Source of the DNA: Streptomyces albidoflavus
Lineage (GTDB): Bacteria; Actinomycetota; Actinomycetes; Streptomycetales; Streptomycetaceae
DNA: 64,000 bases
Direction: 5' to 3'
Assembly (NCBI RefSeq): GCF_000719955.1
Contig: NZ_JOII01000002.1
Location: forward strand, 287,159-351,158
The position numbers and the translations under genes are program-made. Below are positions 33,582 through 41,520 of the stretch, piece by piece; the first letter of the stretch is position 1, and every line of letters starts with the position of its first letter. The notes below the pieces were generated by a model that was given only the letters and a program-made list of their open reading frames with translations, searched no databases and had not been told where the DNA came from.

Positions 33582-34487
33582 TCAGCTCCGCACGGCGGCC
33601 GCCGCCTGCTCCAGGGCGGCGACGGCGGCCCGGATCGAGGGGCGCCGGTCGGCGTCGGCGCGCCAGAGGGCGTAGACGTGGCGGCGGATGCCGTTGCGGA
33701 CCGCCAGGGTGCGGATGCCCTCGGGAACCGGGTCGCGGCCGAGCCGGGGGACGACGCAGACGCCCAGCCCGGCGGCGACCAGGGCGAGTTGGGTGTGGCT
33801 CTCCTCCGCGCGGTGGGGGGTGCGCGGTTCGACGCCCTGGGCGCGCAGCGTGACCATCAGCCATTCGTGGCAGAACTCGCCCTCCCCCCAGGTGATCCAG
33901 GGGTCCTCGGCCAGCTCCGCCAGCTCGACCGACTCCCGCCCGGCCAGCGGATGGTCCACCGGCACGGCCACGTCGGCCGGGTCGTCCAGCAGCGGGGCCT
34001 TGACCAGCCCCGCGGGGAGCGGGAGCGGCTTGTTGTACCAGTCGAGCACCACCGCCAGGTCGAGGTCCCCGCGCAGCACCGCGCGTACGCCCTCCCCGGC
34101 CTCCAGTTCGCGGGAGCGGACGCGCAGGGCCGGGTGGGCGGCGGCCAGGACGGCGAGGGTGGGGGGCACCAGGCCGCGGGCGGCGGTCGGGAAGGCGCTG
34201 AGCCGCAGCTCGCCGACGACGGCGCCGCGCTGTGCCTCCAGGTCCACCTCGGCCTGCTCCACCTGGGAGAGGATGCGGGCCGCGTGGCCGGCCAGCAGCC
34301 GCCCGGCGTCGGTGAGCCGCACCCCGCGCCCCTGCCGGGCAATGAGCTGCCGGCCCGTCTCGCGCTCCAGCTTGCCCAGTTGCTGGGAGACGGCGGAGGT
34401 GGTGACGTGCAGCGCGGCGGAGGCCGCGACCACCGAGCCGTGGCGGGCGAGGGCGTCGAGGGTGCGCAGGCGCTCCAGGTTCAACAT
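33582..34487 (-). CDS. LysR-family regulator
   Basis: Protein of 301 residues: winged helix at 1-62 (LERLRTLDALARHGSVVAAS, LHVTTSAVSQQLGKLERETG), then the LysR substrate domain. Divergent from an EamA transporter at 34561, 73 bases away, so that gene is its probable target. TAGGAT (34500-34495 on the minus strand) lies seven bases before the ATG at 34487, and no ribosome site is visible, which indicates a leaderless mRNA. The ligand is unknown. Confidence 0.9.
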   Translation of the reverse strand: MLNLERLRTLDALARHGSVVAASAALHVTTSAVSQQLGKLERETGRQLIARQGRGVRLTDAGRLLAGHAARILSQVEQAEVDLEAQRGAVVGELRLSAFPTAARGLVPPTLAVLAAAHPALRVRSRELEAGEGVRAVLRGDLDLAVVLDWYNKPLPLPAGLVKAPLLDDPADVAVPVDHPLAGRESVELAELAEDPWITWGEGEFCHEWLMVTLRAQGVEPRTPHRAEESHTQLALVAAGLGVCVVPRLGRDPVPEGIRTLAVRNGIRRHVYALWRADADRRPSIRAAVAALEQAAAAVRS

Positions 34488-34560
34488 GTAAGCGATCCTA
34501 CGCGGTTCCTCGCAATTATCGTCGCTTGTTCTTAAAGGTGACGCGGCGCAGAGTAGCGGC

Positions 34561-35565
34561 ATGACCACCGCTCCCCCGGTCCCCGGGGCTCCCGCCACGC
34601 AGATACCGGAGCTGACTCCGGCCGCCTCCCCCGCCCCGCCGGCCCTCCCCGCCCCGCCCCGCGCCCGCCGGGCCGGCTGGCGGGTCCGGTTCGCCGTGCT
34701 GTCGCTGATCTGGGGTTTCAGCTTCCTGCTCATCAAGGTCGGCACGGAGGCGTACGCCCCGCTCCAGGTGACCCTGGGCCGCCTGGTCTTCGGCACCCTG
34801 CTGCTGGCGGGGGCACTCGCCGTCCGCCGCGACCGGCTGCCGCGCGGCGCCCGTGTCTGGGCCCATCTGACGGTGGCGGCGTTCCTGCTCAACGCGGTGC
34901 CCTTCACCCTCTTCGCCTACGCCGAACTGACCATCCCCTCCACCCTGGCCGGGATCTGCAACGCGACCTCGCCGCTCTGGGGCATGGCCCTCTCCCTGGT
35001 CGCCCTCTCCGAGGACCGGCCGACCCGGCGCCGGGTCGCCGGACTCGGCCTCGGCTTCCTCGGCGTGCTGACGGTGCTGGGCGTCTGGGAGGGATTCAGC
35101 GGCCTGGACGTCCGGGGAACGGCCCTCGCCCTGCTCGCCTCGCTCTGCTACCCGGTCGGCTGGATCTACGTACGCCGGACGCTGGCCGGGGTGGACGCCT
35201 CGCACCTCTCCGTGATGACCGGCCAGCTGCTGCTGGCCACCGTCCAACTGGCTCTGGTCACCCCGCTCTTCACCTCGGTGCCGACCACGTTCCCGCTCGG
35301 CCCGCTGCTGGCCGTCGTCGCCCTCGGCGCCCTCGGCACCGGCCTCGCCCTGCTCCTCCAGTACGGGCTGGTGACCGAGGTAGGCCCGACCATCGCCCAG
35401 ATGGTCACCTACCTGATCCCGGTCATCGCCACCGCCGCCGGCGTCGCCCTGCTCGGCGAGCCCCTGACCTGGTCGACACCGGTAGGCGCGGTGGTGGTGC
35501 TGGTCGGTGCGGCCCTCGCCCAGAGCCGCGCCAGGCCGGCGCGCACCGGCGGGCCTCAGTCGTAA
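34561..35565 (+). CDS. EamA-family (DMT) transporter
   Basis: Membrane protein of 334 residues with ten hydrophobic segments after a Pro/Ala-rich 45-residue N-terminus. The pattern IWGFSFLLIKVGTEAYAPLQ opens the first EamA repeat and LLLQYGLVTEVGPTIAQM lies in the second. Probable exporter of amino acids or other small metabolites, regulated by the divergent LysR gene. CAGAGT (34549-34554) six bases before the ATG suggests leaderless transcription. Its last ten bases overlap the stop region of the opposing MocR gene. Confidence 0.88.
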   Translation: MTTAPPVPGAPATQIPELTPAASPAPPALPAPPRARRAGWRVRFAVLSLIWGFSFLLIKVGTEAYAPLQVTLGRLVFGTLLLAGALAVRRDRLPRGARVWAHLTVAAFLLNAVPFTLFAYAELTIPSTLAGICNATSPLWGMALSLVALSEDRPTRRRVAGLGLGFLGVLTVLGVWEGFSGLDVRGTALALLASLCYPVGWIYVRRTLAGVDASHLSVMTGQLLLATVQLALVTPLFTSVPTTFPLGPLLAVVALGALGTGLALLLQYGLVTEVGPTIAQMVTYLIPVIATAAGVALLGEPLTWSTPVGAVVVLVGAALAQSRARPARTGGPQS

Positions 35566-36896
35566 CGCACCCCCCGCGAGGGCCGCACCGCCTCCGCCAC
35601 GGCGTCCGCCAGGGGCTCCAGATCGTCCGGGGAGAGCGGGGACACGGTGATCCGGACGCCGGGCGGAGCGCCGAGCCGGAAGCGCGCGCCCGGCGCCGTG
35701 CCCCAGCCGGCCTGGAGCAGCGCGGAGACCGCGCGGGTCTCGTCGGGGACCGGGACCCAGACGTTGAGTCCGCCCACGCCCCGGGCCGCGACCCCACGGG
35801 CCTCCAGCGCCCGGATCAGCGCCTCGCGCCGCTCGTCGTAGGCGCGGGCGACCTCGGCGAGGCCGGGGGTGCCGGCCCGCCAGAGCGCGGCGACGGCCCG
35901 CTGGAGCAGCAGGCTCACCCAGCCGGGCCCGAGCCGCTGGCGGCCCCGGAGCCGGTCGAGGGTGACGGCGTCCCCCGTCACGACGGCGACCCGCAGGTCA
36001 GGGCCGTACGCCTTGGCGACCGAGCGGACGAAGGCCCAGTGGGTGGTGGTGCCGGCCAGCGGATGCGGGGGCGGCGCGACGATGCCGTGGCCGTGGTCGT
36101 CCTCGACGAGCAGCACCTCGGGGTGGGCGGCGAGCACCTCGCGCAACTCCCGGGCACGTTCGGCGGAGACGGCCGCGCCGGTCGGATTCTGCGCCCGGCA
36201 GGTCAGCACCACGGCGCGGGCGCCTTCCGCCACCGCCCGCCGGATCTCCCCGGGCAGCGGACCCTCGTCGTCGACGGCGACCGGCAGCGGCCGCAGCCCG
36301 AGCGCCGGGACGAGATCGAGGAGACTGCCCCAGCCCGGGTCCTCGACCGCGAGGGCGTCACCGGGCCGCAGATGGGCGGCGAGGACGCGCTCGATGGCGT
36401 CGAGGGAGCCGGAGGTCGCGGCGAGCGGGCCGGCGAGGACCCCGTCGGCCAGGAAGGCGGCGCGGGCGAGCCGGGCGAACCCGGCGTCCAGCGGCTCCTG
36501 TCCGTAGAGGACCGGCCGGGCGTCGGCGGCGCGGGCGGCCTCGGCGAAGGCGGGCGCGAGGGCGGGCAGAAGCCGCGGGTCGGGGTCGCCGGTCGACAGG
36601 TCGCGGGCGCCGGGCGGCACCTCGACCCGGATCTGGTCGCGCGGCGTGGAGACCGGCCGGGCCCGGACGCGGCTGCCGCGCCGCCCGGCCGTCTCGATCA
36701 CCCCGCGCTCCCGCAGCAGGCGGTAGGCGGCCGCGACGGTGTTCGCGTTGACCCCCAGCCGGTCGGCCAGCTCCCGCAGCGGCGGCAGGGCGTGGCCCGG
36801 CGGGAGCGCGCCGGTGGCGACGCCCCGCTCCACGCTGGCGGAAATCTCTGCGGCACGCCGCCCGGTGATCCGATACTCTCCTAGCACAAACCACAT
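35556..36896 (-). CDS. MocR-family regulator (GntR helix-turn-helix fused to aminotransferase)
   Basis: Fusion of 446 residues: N-terminal GntR-type winged helix (about 10-75; LPPLRELADRLGVNANTVAA) and a fold-type I aminotransferase domain. PLP-lysine region is FVRSVAKAYGPDLRVAVVTG with the Lys in SVAKAYGP; VEDPGW and CRAQNPTGAAVS are conserved. MocR proteins use PLP as sensor, not enzyme. It diverges from a PNPOx-like gene with dyads between, as in PdxR and its vitamin B6 targets. Convergent 10-base overlap with the EamA gene. Start ATG 36896. Confidence 0.9.
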   Translation of the reverse strand: MWFVLGEYRITGRRAAEISASVERGVATGALPPGHALPPLRELADRLGVNANTVAAAYRLLRERGVIETAGRRGSRVRARPVSTPRDQIRVEVPPGARDLSTGDPDPRLLPALAPAFAEAARAADARPVLYGQEPLDAGFARLARAAFLADGVLAGPLAATSGSLDAIERVLAAHLRPGDALAVEDPGWGSLLDLVPALGLRPLPVAVDDEGPLPGEIRRAVAEGARAVVLTCRAQNPTGAAVSAERARELREVLAAHPEVLLVEDDHGHGIVAPPPHPLAGTTTHWAFVRSVAKAYGPDLRVAVVTGDAVTLDRLRGRQRLGPGWVSLLLQRAVAALWRAGTPGLAEVARAYDERREALIRALEARGVAARGVGGLNVWVPVPDETRAVSALLQAGWGTAPGARFRLGAPPGVRITVSPLSPDDLEPLADAVAEAVRPSRGVRYD

Positions 36897-36923
36897 TATG
36901 CACTAGTGCAATTGGAGTTCGCC
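36870..36923. promoter_or_regulatory. MocR/PNPOx divergent control region
   Basis: Contains the perfect 12-bp palindrome TGCACTAGTGCA (36899-36910). On the minus strand, TTGCACTAG and TTGTGCTAG form direct repeats about 22 bp apart (36911-36903 and 36889-36881). MocR proteins typically bind direct repeats spaced this way. One repeat lies within the MocR coding start, so an alternative start or intragenic site is possible. GGAG at 36914-36917 is the ribosome site for the PNPOx-like gene. Confidence 0.5.
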
Positions 36924-37604
36924 ATGGCCGCGCCGCAAGAATCCCCGGACCAGGGCGCCTACGTCCCCACCCCGCGCACCGTCCCCACCCGCTCCCGCGA
37001 CCGCGCCTCCTACGACCGGGAGACCGTGCACGCGATCCTCGACGAAGGCACCGTCTGCCACCTCGGCTTCGTGCGCGACGGCGCCCCGGTCGTCCTGCCG
37101 ACCCTGTACACCCGGATCGGCGAGCACCTCTACGTCCACGGCTCGACGGGGTCCCGCCCGCTCCACTCCGCCCGGGGCGAGGCCGGACTGCCGGTCTGCG
37201 TGACCGTCACCCACCTCGACGCCCTGGTGCTGGCCAGGTCCGCCTTCCACCACTCGCTCAACTACCGCTCGGTGGTGGCCCACGGCACCGCCCACCAGGT
37301 GACCGACCCGGCCGAGAAGGCCGCCGCCCTGGACGCGCTGGTCGACCAGGTCGTGCCGGGCCGCTCAGCCGACTGCCGCCCCGCCGACGCCAAGGAACTG
37401 GCCGCCACGGCCGTGCTCCGCCTCGAACTGGCCGAAGTCTCCGCCAAGTCCCGCACCGGCGAGCCCAACGACGAACCGGAGGACCTGGCGCTGCCCTACT
37501 GGTCCGGGCTGGTCCCCGTCGAGACCCGGTACGGGACCCCGGCCCCCGCCGCCGACCTCGGCGCGGACGTCCCGCTGCCCGGGTACCTCGCTCCCGCGAG
37601 CTGA
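36924..37604 (+). CDS. Pyridoxamine 5'-phosphate oxidase-like (FMN split-barrel) protein
   Basis: Protein of 226 residues with the PNPOx-like split-barrel: RETVHAILDEGTVCHLGFVR opens it, followed by LPTLYTRIGEHLYVHGSTGS and SAFHHSLNYRSVVAHGTAH. These resemble flavin-binding Nim-like proteins rather than true PdxH. Its neighbour, a MocR regulator of the PdxR type, suggests a link with vitamin B6, but PdxH activity is not shown by sequence. ATG 36924 with TTGGAG six bases upstream; a GTG at 36906 is a poorer start. Confidence 0.85.
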   Translation: MAAPQESPDQGAYVPTPRTVPTRSRDRASYDRETVHAILDEGTVCHLGFVRDGAPVVLPTLYTRIGEHLYVHGSTGSRPLHSARGEAGLPVCVTVTHLDALVLARSAFHHSLNYRSVVAHGTAHQVTDPAEKAAALDALVDQVVPGRSADCRPADAKELAATAVLRLELAEVSAKSRTGEPNDEPEDLALPYWSGLVPVETRYGTPAPAADLGADVPLPGYLAPAS

Positions 37605-37648
37605 CCGGAGCCAGGGGCGGCGCCCGGCGGGGCACCGCCCCGGCCGCG

Positions 37649-38611
37649 TCAGCCGGCCGTCCCGGCGGCCGGGCGCCGGGCGGCGGAGGCGCCGCGCGTC
37701 TCGGCCACCGCGAGGCCGACCACGGCGACCAGCATGAGGAGCGTCCCGAGCACCGTCGGCACCGTCAGTTCCTCGCCGAGCAGGAGCACCGCGATGGCGG
37801 CGGCGCTGACCGGCTCCAGCAGCATGATCACGGAGACGGTCGCCGAGCGGACCACGGCCGCCCCGGCGAAGTACAGGGCGTAGGCGAGGGCGCTCGGCAC
37901 GGCGGCGACGTACACCAGGAGCCAGACCACGCGGACCGGGTCGGCGCTCTGCGGCACCAGCCCCTCCAGCAGGCCGAACGGCAGGAGGAGCAGGGCGCCG
38001 ACGGCGAAGGCCCAGGTGGTGGTGGAGAGCGGATCGCCGTCCCCGTCCCGGCCCCAGAAGCGCGTCATCAGGGTGATGGAGGCGTACCCGGCGGCCGCGA
38101 TCACGCCGAGCGCGATCCCCCACGGCCGGACCGTCGCCCCCTCCCCGCCGAGGACGAGCACGGCCAGCCCGAGCAGCGCGCCGCCCACGGCGAGGAGGCC
38201 GCCGAGCCCCAGCCGCTCCCCCAGCAGCAGCCGGGCGCCGAGCGCGATCAGCACGGGCCCCGAACCGAGGGTCACCACGGTGCCGACCGCGAGCCCGGTC
38301 TCCTGCACCGCGGCGAAGTAGGCGGTCTGGAAGACCGTCAGGCCGATCCCGGTGGCGAGGACCCGGCGGACCTTGCGTCGCAGCGGTTCGGCGGGCCGCG
38401 GCGCGCGCCGTCCGCGCCGCAGGGCGTGCACGCCGAGGAGCAGGGCGAGCCCGCCGACGTAGCGCCAGAAGGAGAGGGAGACGGGGCCGATGTCGCTGGC
38501 GCGGTAGAGCAGGGAGGCGGCGGCGCCCGCCGTTCCCCAGGCCGCACCGGCGACGACCAGGTAGAAGAGGCCGCGGCCCACGGGCAGGGCGACGGCAGAG
38601 GGGTGGGACAT
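37649..38611 (-). CDS. EamA-family (DMT) transporter
   Basis: Membrane protein of 320 residues with ten hydrophobic segments and two EamA repeats ([32 protein letters not shown] region near 235). Possible amino-acid or metabolite exporter. The gene is preceded by a 12-codon leader ORF and a hairpin whose 3' arm covers its ribosome site (GCGGAG), so translation may be regulated in cis. Encoded beside another EamA gene on the same strand; the two proteins are not close copies. Confidence 0.88.
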   Translation of the reverse strand: MSHPSAVALPVGRGLFYLVVAGAAWGTAGAAASLLYRASDIGPVSLSFWRYVGGLALLLGVHALRRGRRAPRPAEPLRRKVRRVLATGIGLTVFQTAYFAAVQETGLAVGTVVTLGSGPVLIALGARLLLGERLGLGGLLAVGGALLGLAVLVLGGEGATVRPWGIALGVIAAAGYASITLMTRFWGRDGDGDPLSTTTWAFAVGALLLLPFGLLEGLVPQSADPVRVVWLLVYVAAVPSALAYALYFAGAAVVRSATVSVIMLLEPVSAAAIAVLLLGEELTVPTVLGTLLMLVAVVGLAVAETRGASAARRPAAGTAG

Positions 38612-38619
38612 GGTGTTCT

Positions 38620-38656
38620 CCGCAGGTGGTGTGAAGCGAACGGTTCACGTCTGCGG
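38620..38656 (-). promoter_or_regulatory. Hairpin masking the ribosome site of the EamA gene
   Basis: On the minus strand CCGCAG (38656-38651) pairs with CTGCGG (38625-38620), and inside it GTGAA (38649-38645 region) pairs with TTCAC with further CG/CG pairs. The 3' arm runs into GCGGAG, the ribosome site of the gene at 38611. Between the outer and inner stems there are unpaired bases. It would block initiation unless opened. Confidence 0.5.
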
Positions 38657-38709
38657 GCAGCACTCGCCGCCCCGGCGGCCGGCCGGGTCACGACGCGCGG
38701 GGGCCCGCC

Positions 38710-38748
38710 TCAGGCGGCAGGCGGCGGAAGGACGAGTGCATGGGGCAT
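38710..38748 (-). CDS. Twelve-residue leader peptide before EamA gene
   Basis: ORF MPHALVLPPPAA, stop TGA at 38712-38710. TAGAGT (38761-38756 on the minus strand) stands seven bases before its ATG, so it is likely the first codon of a leaderless transcript. It has three consecutive prolines, which stall ribosomes lacking EF-P, and Leu/Val residues. It lies 98 bases before the EamA ATG, with the masking hairpin between. The -10 hexamer overlaps the stop codon (TAG) of the preceding EamA gene. Short ORFs occur by chance, but the promoter fit raises confidence. Confidence 0.5.
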   Translation of the reverse strand: MPHALVLPPPAA

Positions 38749-38758
38749 GGACCGCACT

Positions 38759-39817
38759 CTAGGCAGGGTCGCGGGCCCCGGACAACTCCTCACCGGCCGT
38801 CCGCTTCCCGGCCGGAGCCGACCCTGCGACCGGCCCCGCCGAGGGAGCCGCCGGGGTGGAGGACTGGGCGATGAACGCGCCGAGCAGGACCACCACGCCC
38901 CCGGCGATCTGCGGCAGCGAGAGATGCTCACCGAGCAGCACCCAGGCGAGCACGGTGGCCACCACCGCCTCCAGACACGCCACGACCCCGGCGACGGCGG
39001 GCGACAGCCGGCGCACCGACACCACCCCGGTCACGTAGGCGAGGGCGGTGGCGAGCAGCACGATCCAGCCGAGCAGCAGGAAGGCCGCGACCGGCGTCCC
39101 GTCCATCCGCGCCGTCCCGGCGAGCAGGCTCCACTCCATCGACCAGGGCCGGGCGATCACGGTGAGCACCGCGGTCCCCACGAGCAGCCCGTACGCGATG
39201 ACGCCGAGCGGATGCGGTGCCTCGTCCCCGGCGTCGCCGCCCTGGTCGGAGAGGACGAAGTAGCCGACCTGGCAGCAGGCCGCGCCGAGCGCCAGCAGGA
39301 GCCCGACCACGTCGAAGCGGAGCCCGGCCCACACCTCGACCACACAGGCGAGCCCGCCGACGGCGAGCACCACCCCGAAGGCGGCGGCCCGGGTCACCGG
39401 ACGCCGCTGCACGAACCGCACCCAGCCGAGGACCAGCGCCGGCGCCAGGTACTCGACCAGCAGCGCGACGCCGACCGGAATCCGGGAGATCGCGGCGAAG
39501 TAGCACGCCTGGACGCCCGCCACGGCCAGCAGGCCGAAGCCGAGCAGCAACGCCGGTCGCCTGCGCGGCAGATCGCGGTGGATCCAGGCGAGCGGCAGCA
39601 TGACCACGGCCGCGCCGGCCGCCCGCAGCCAGACGACGTGGAGCGGGTCGAGCCCGGCCTCGATGAGCGGCTTGGCGGCGACACCGGAGCCGCCGAAGGC
39701 GAGGGCGGAGACGAGCGCGAGGCCGAGCCCCGCGCCGCGCCCGCCGAACGGCCGACGGGAGGTCACAGGGGTGTGGGCCGCGGATGCGGGGGAAGCGGAG
39801 GAGGCTGACACGGGCAC
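38759..39817 (-). CDS. EamA-family (DMT) transporter
   Basis: Membrane protein of 352 residues with ten hydrophobic segments; a polar Ala/Ser-rich N-terminus of about 30 residues and a polar C-terminus of about 35 flank them. ALAFGGSGVAAKPLIEAGLD opens the first repeat; LATALAYVTGVVSVRRLSPA lies in the second. Substrate unknown; RhaT/YdcZ-like exporters are the nearest class. GTG 39817 or GTG 39811 may start it. Its stop codon overlaps the -10 hexamer of the leader ORF downstream. Confidence 0.87.
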   Translation of the reverse strand: MPVSASSASPASAAHTPVTSRRPFGGRGAGLGLALVSALAFGGSGVAAKPLIEAGLDPLHVVWLRAAGAAVVMLPLAWIHRDLPRRRPALLLGFGLLAVAGVQACYFAAISRIPVGVALLVEYLAPALVLGWVRFVQRRPVTRAAAFGVVLAVGGLACVVEVWAGLRFDVVGLLLALGAACCQVGYFVLSDQGGDAGDEAPHPLGVIAYGLLVGTAVLTVIARPWSMEWSLLAGTARMDGTPVAAFLLLGWIVLLATALAYVTGVVSVRRLSPAVAGVVACLEAVVATVLAWVLLGEHLSLPQIAGGVVVLLGAFIAQSSTPAAPSAGPVAGSAPAGKRTAGEELSGARDPA

Positions 39818-39865
39818 ATCATGACAGCAGAGATCAGGGGCGTCACCCCGTGGTGCTCCTTACCG

Positions 39866-40483
39866 TCAGGAGCCCGGGCGGTCCTTCGGCGCGCCGAGTT
39901 CCCGGCGCAGCGCCGACACGTCGATCGGCCCGGCCTGCTCGCCGACGCGAGGGACCGGGTCCCCAAGCGGAGGCACCGGCTCCGTGCCGAGACGGCGGCG
40001 CAGCAGCTCCCGGTCGACCCCGGCCCGCTCCATGACCTCGACGGCCCGGCACTCGGGGTCGGCGACCAGCCCGGCCAGCAGATCGGGGCCCGCCGGCCGG
40101 TCGCCCCGGCCGTCCGCCCGCTTCCGGGCGGCCTCCAGCGCCTCGGCCGCCGCCGGCGACCAGCCGTCGGACCGGGCCATCGGCACCGCGCCGGAGTCCT
40201 CGACGGAACCGTGCCACTTGAGCCCGTAACCGATGTTCCGCTGGACCAGCAGGCCGAGGAGCTTCACCAGTTGTTCGCCGCCCTGCTCGCAGGCGTCGAC
40301 GGCCTCGCGGCTGGCGGGGTCGTGCTCCAGCAGGGCGTGGAGCAGGTGCGCGGTGTCGGCCTGGCCGTCGCCGTCCCGCTGGGCACGGCGGCGCGCGCCC
40401 GCCAGGGCGTTGGCCAGCTCGGGCCGCGGGGAACCGTCGGCCGGGACGGGTCCGGGGTCCGATGTGTGGAGAGGGCGGTACAC
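39866..40483 (-). CDS. Clp N-terminal-domain protein
   Basis: Protein of 205 residues with two Clp-N repeats (about 20-85 and 105-180), the helical double domain found at the N-terminus of ClpA/ClpC. It has no ATPase domain, so it is a stand-alone Clp-N-like protein, possibly an adaptor for Clp proteolysis or a decoy; that is inference. LVKLLGLLVQRNIGYGLKWHG and ALEAARKRADGRGDRPAGPD are visible. GTG 40483 is chosen because codons before it lose the G/C third-base bias; ATG 40519 is an alternative. Confidence 0.75.
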   Translation of the reverse strand: MYRPLHTSDPGPVPADGSPRPELANALAGARRRAQRDGDGQADTAHLLHALLEHDPASREAVDACEQGGEQLVKLLGLLVQRNIGYGLKWHGSVEDSGAVPMARSDGWSPAAAEALEAARKRADGRGDRPAGPDLLAGLVADPECRAVEVMERAGVDRELLRRRLGTEPVPPLGDPVPRVGEQAGPIDVSALRRELGAPKDRPGS

Positions 40484-40566
40484 ACCCACCACCTCACCAT
40501 TCGGGCGCTTCGTCCACATCCCCGGGGGGACGCATTCGCGCGTCCGACACAGGGTGGGCACGACGC

Positions 40567-40600
40567 GGCCGCCCCTCCTCCCTGCGGAGGAGGGGCGGCC
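40567..40600 (-). terminator. Hairpin terminator of the PadR gene
   Basis: Perfect 15-bp stem (40567-40581 with 40586-40600), four-base loop, 58 bases past the PadR stop codon and upstream of the Clp-N gene. Confidence 0.75.
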
Positions 40601-40657
40601 CGGCGCGGACGGGAGGCGTGCGGGTCGTTCCGCACGCCCCCGGGGCACGCCGCGGGG

Positions 40658-41323
40658 TCAGTCCTGGTCGGCGAGGATCAGGTAGAGCCGCTTGCGGGCG
40701 TCGTTGACGACGGCGAGCGCCTTCTCCTGCTGCTCCTTGGTGCCGGTCTTCCAGACCTGGCCGAACGCCTCCATCAGCCCGGCCCCGGCCTGGCGGATCT
40801 CGTTGACGCTCTCCCAGTCGACACCCCGGCCGACCTCTTCCCAGGGGGCGTCCGGCCCCGCCTCGGCGGCGGTCCGGCCCTCCTCGGTGAGCGCGAACAG
40901 CTTCTTGCCGCCGCTGCTCTCACTGGCGATGAGGCCCTCGTCCTCCAGCAGCTGGAGGGTCGGGTACACCGATCCGGGGCTGGGCTTCCAGGCACCGCCA
41001 CTGCGTTCGGCGATCTCCTGGATCATCTCGTAGCCGTGCATCGGCCGGTCGGCCAGCAGCGCCAGGATCGAGGCGCGCACGTCACCGCGCCGCGCCCTCC
41101 CCCGGCCGCCGCCACGCCCGCGCCCGCCCCAGGGCCCACCGGGCCCGAAGCCGGGCCCGAACGGCCCGAAGGCCATACGCCGCCGGTCGTCACCGTCCGG
41201 CCCACGCCGGCCCCCACCCCAACGCTCGAACCCCTCAGGGCCGCGCCCTCCGTGGTGGGAGCCGAACTGCCGCCCGTGCCCCAGTCCGTGCTCATGCTCG
41301 TGTTCGTGTCCGTGGATACGCAT
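40658..41323 (-). CDS. PadR-family regulator with His-rich N-terminus
   Basis: Protein of 221 residues. Residues 1-24 hold eight histidines (MRIHGHEHEHEHGLGHG then QFGSHH), followed by a Gly/Arg-rich stretch to about 80. The PadR winged helix begins at about 80 (VRASILALLADRPMHGYEMI, SPGSVYPTLQLLEDEGL). PadR proteins repress efflux or stress genes; the His tail may bind a metal. AAGGAG precedes the ATG by seven bases. A CGATATATCG palindrome lies upstream, fitting autoregulation. Confidence 0.88.
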   Translation of the reverse strand: MRIHGHEHEHEHGLGHGRQFGSHHGGRGPEGFERWGGGRRGPDGDDRRRMAFGPFGPGFGPGGPWGGRGRGGGRGRARRGDVRASILALLADRPMHGYEMIQEIAERSGGAWKPSPGSVYPTLQLLEDEGLIASESSGGKKLFALTEEGRTAAEAGPDAPWEEVGRGVDWESVNEIRQAGAGLMEAFGQVWKTGTKEQQEKALAVVNDARKRLYLILADQD

Positions 41324-41364
41324 CGCAACGCTCCTTCCGTTCGTAATCGGTCGCGATGCCTCAA

Positions 41365-41374
41365 CGATATATCG
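41365..41374. promoter_or_regulatory. PadR-type palindrome upstream of the PadR gene
   Basis: Perfect CGATATATCG palindrome, about 40 bases before the PadR ATG. AT-rich ATATAT cores are typical PadR sites in actinobacteria. Autoregulation is likely. Confidence 0.6.
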
Positions 41375-41440
41375 GAACTGTTCTTACGGCAAGGCTCTGG
41401 TTTGCGTCTCCCCGAGGCGACGTCTGATGGACCATGGAGC

Positions 41441-41463
41441 GCGGGGGCGAGGAGCGCCCCCGC
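41441..41463. terminator. Hairpin between PadR and S1-repeat genes
   Basis: Perfect 9-bp stem (41441-41449 with 41455-41463), five-base loop. With a second hairpin at 41476-41498 it forms a tandem terminator after the S1-repeat gene, which stops at 41521. Confidence 0.55.
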
Positions 41464-41475
41464 AGCGGGTACGTC

Positions 41476-41498
41476 CAGGGGCCAGGCCCCGGCCCCTG
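41476..41498. terminator. Second hairpin after the S1-repeat gene
   Basis: Perfect 8-bp stem (41476-41483 with 41491-41498). First hairpin reached from the S1-repeat gene, 22 bases past its stop. Confidence 0.55.
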
Positions 41499-41520
41499 GG
41501 GCCGCCGCCCAGCCGGTTCG

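Noticed and set aside
37605..37648. Short inverted repeat between convergent PNPOx-like and EamA genes
   Set aside because: Only about 7 bp with a long loop; expected by chance at this GC content.
34561..39817. Three EamA genes as a recent tandem duplication
   Set aside because: The three proteins differ clearly in sequence and length and face both strands; only the superfamily is shared.
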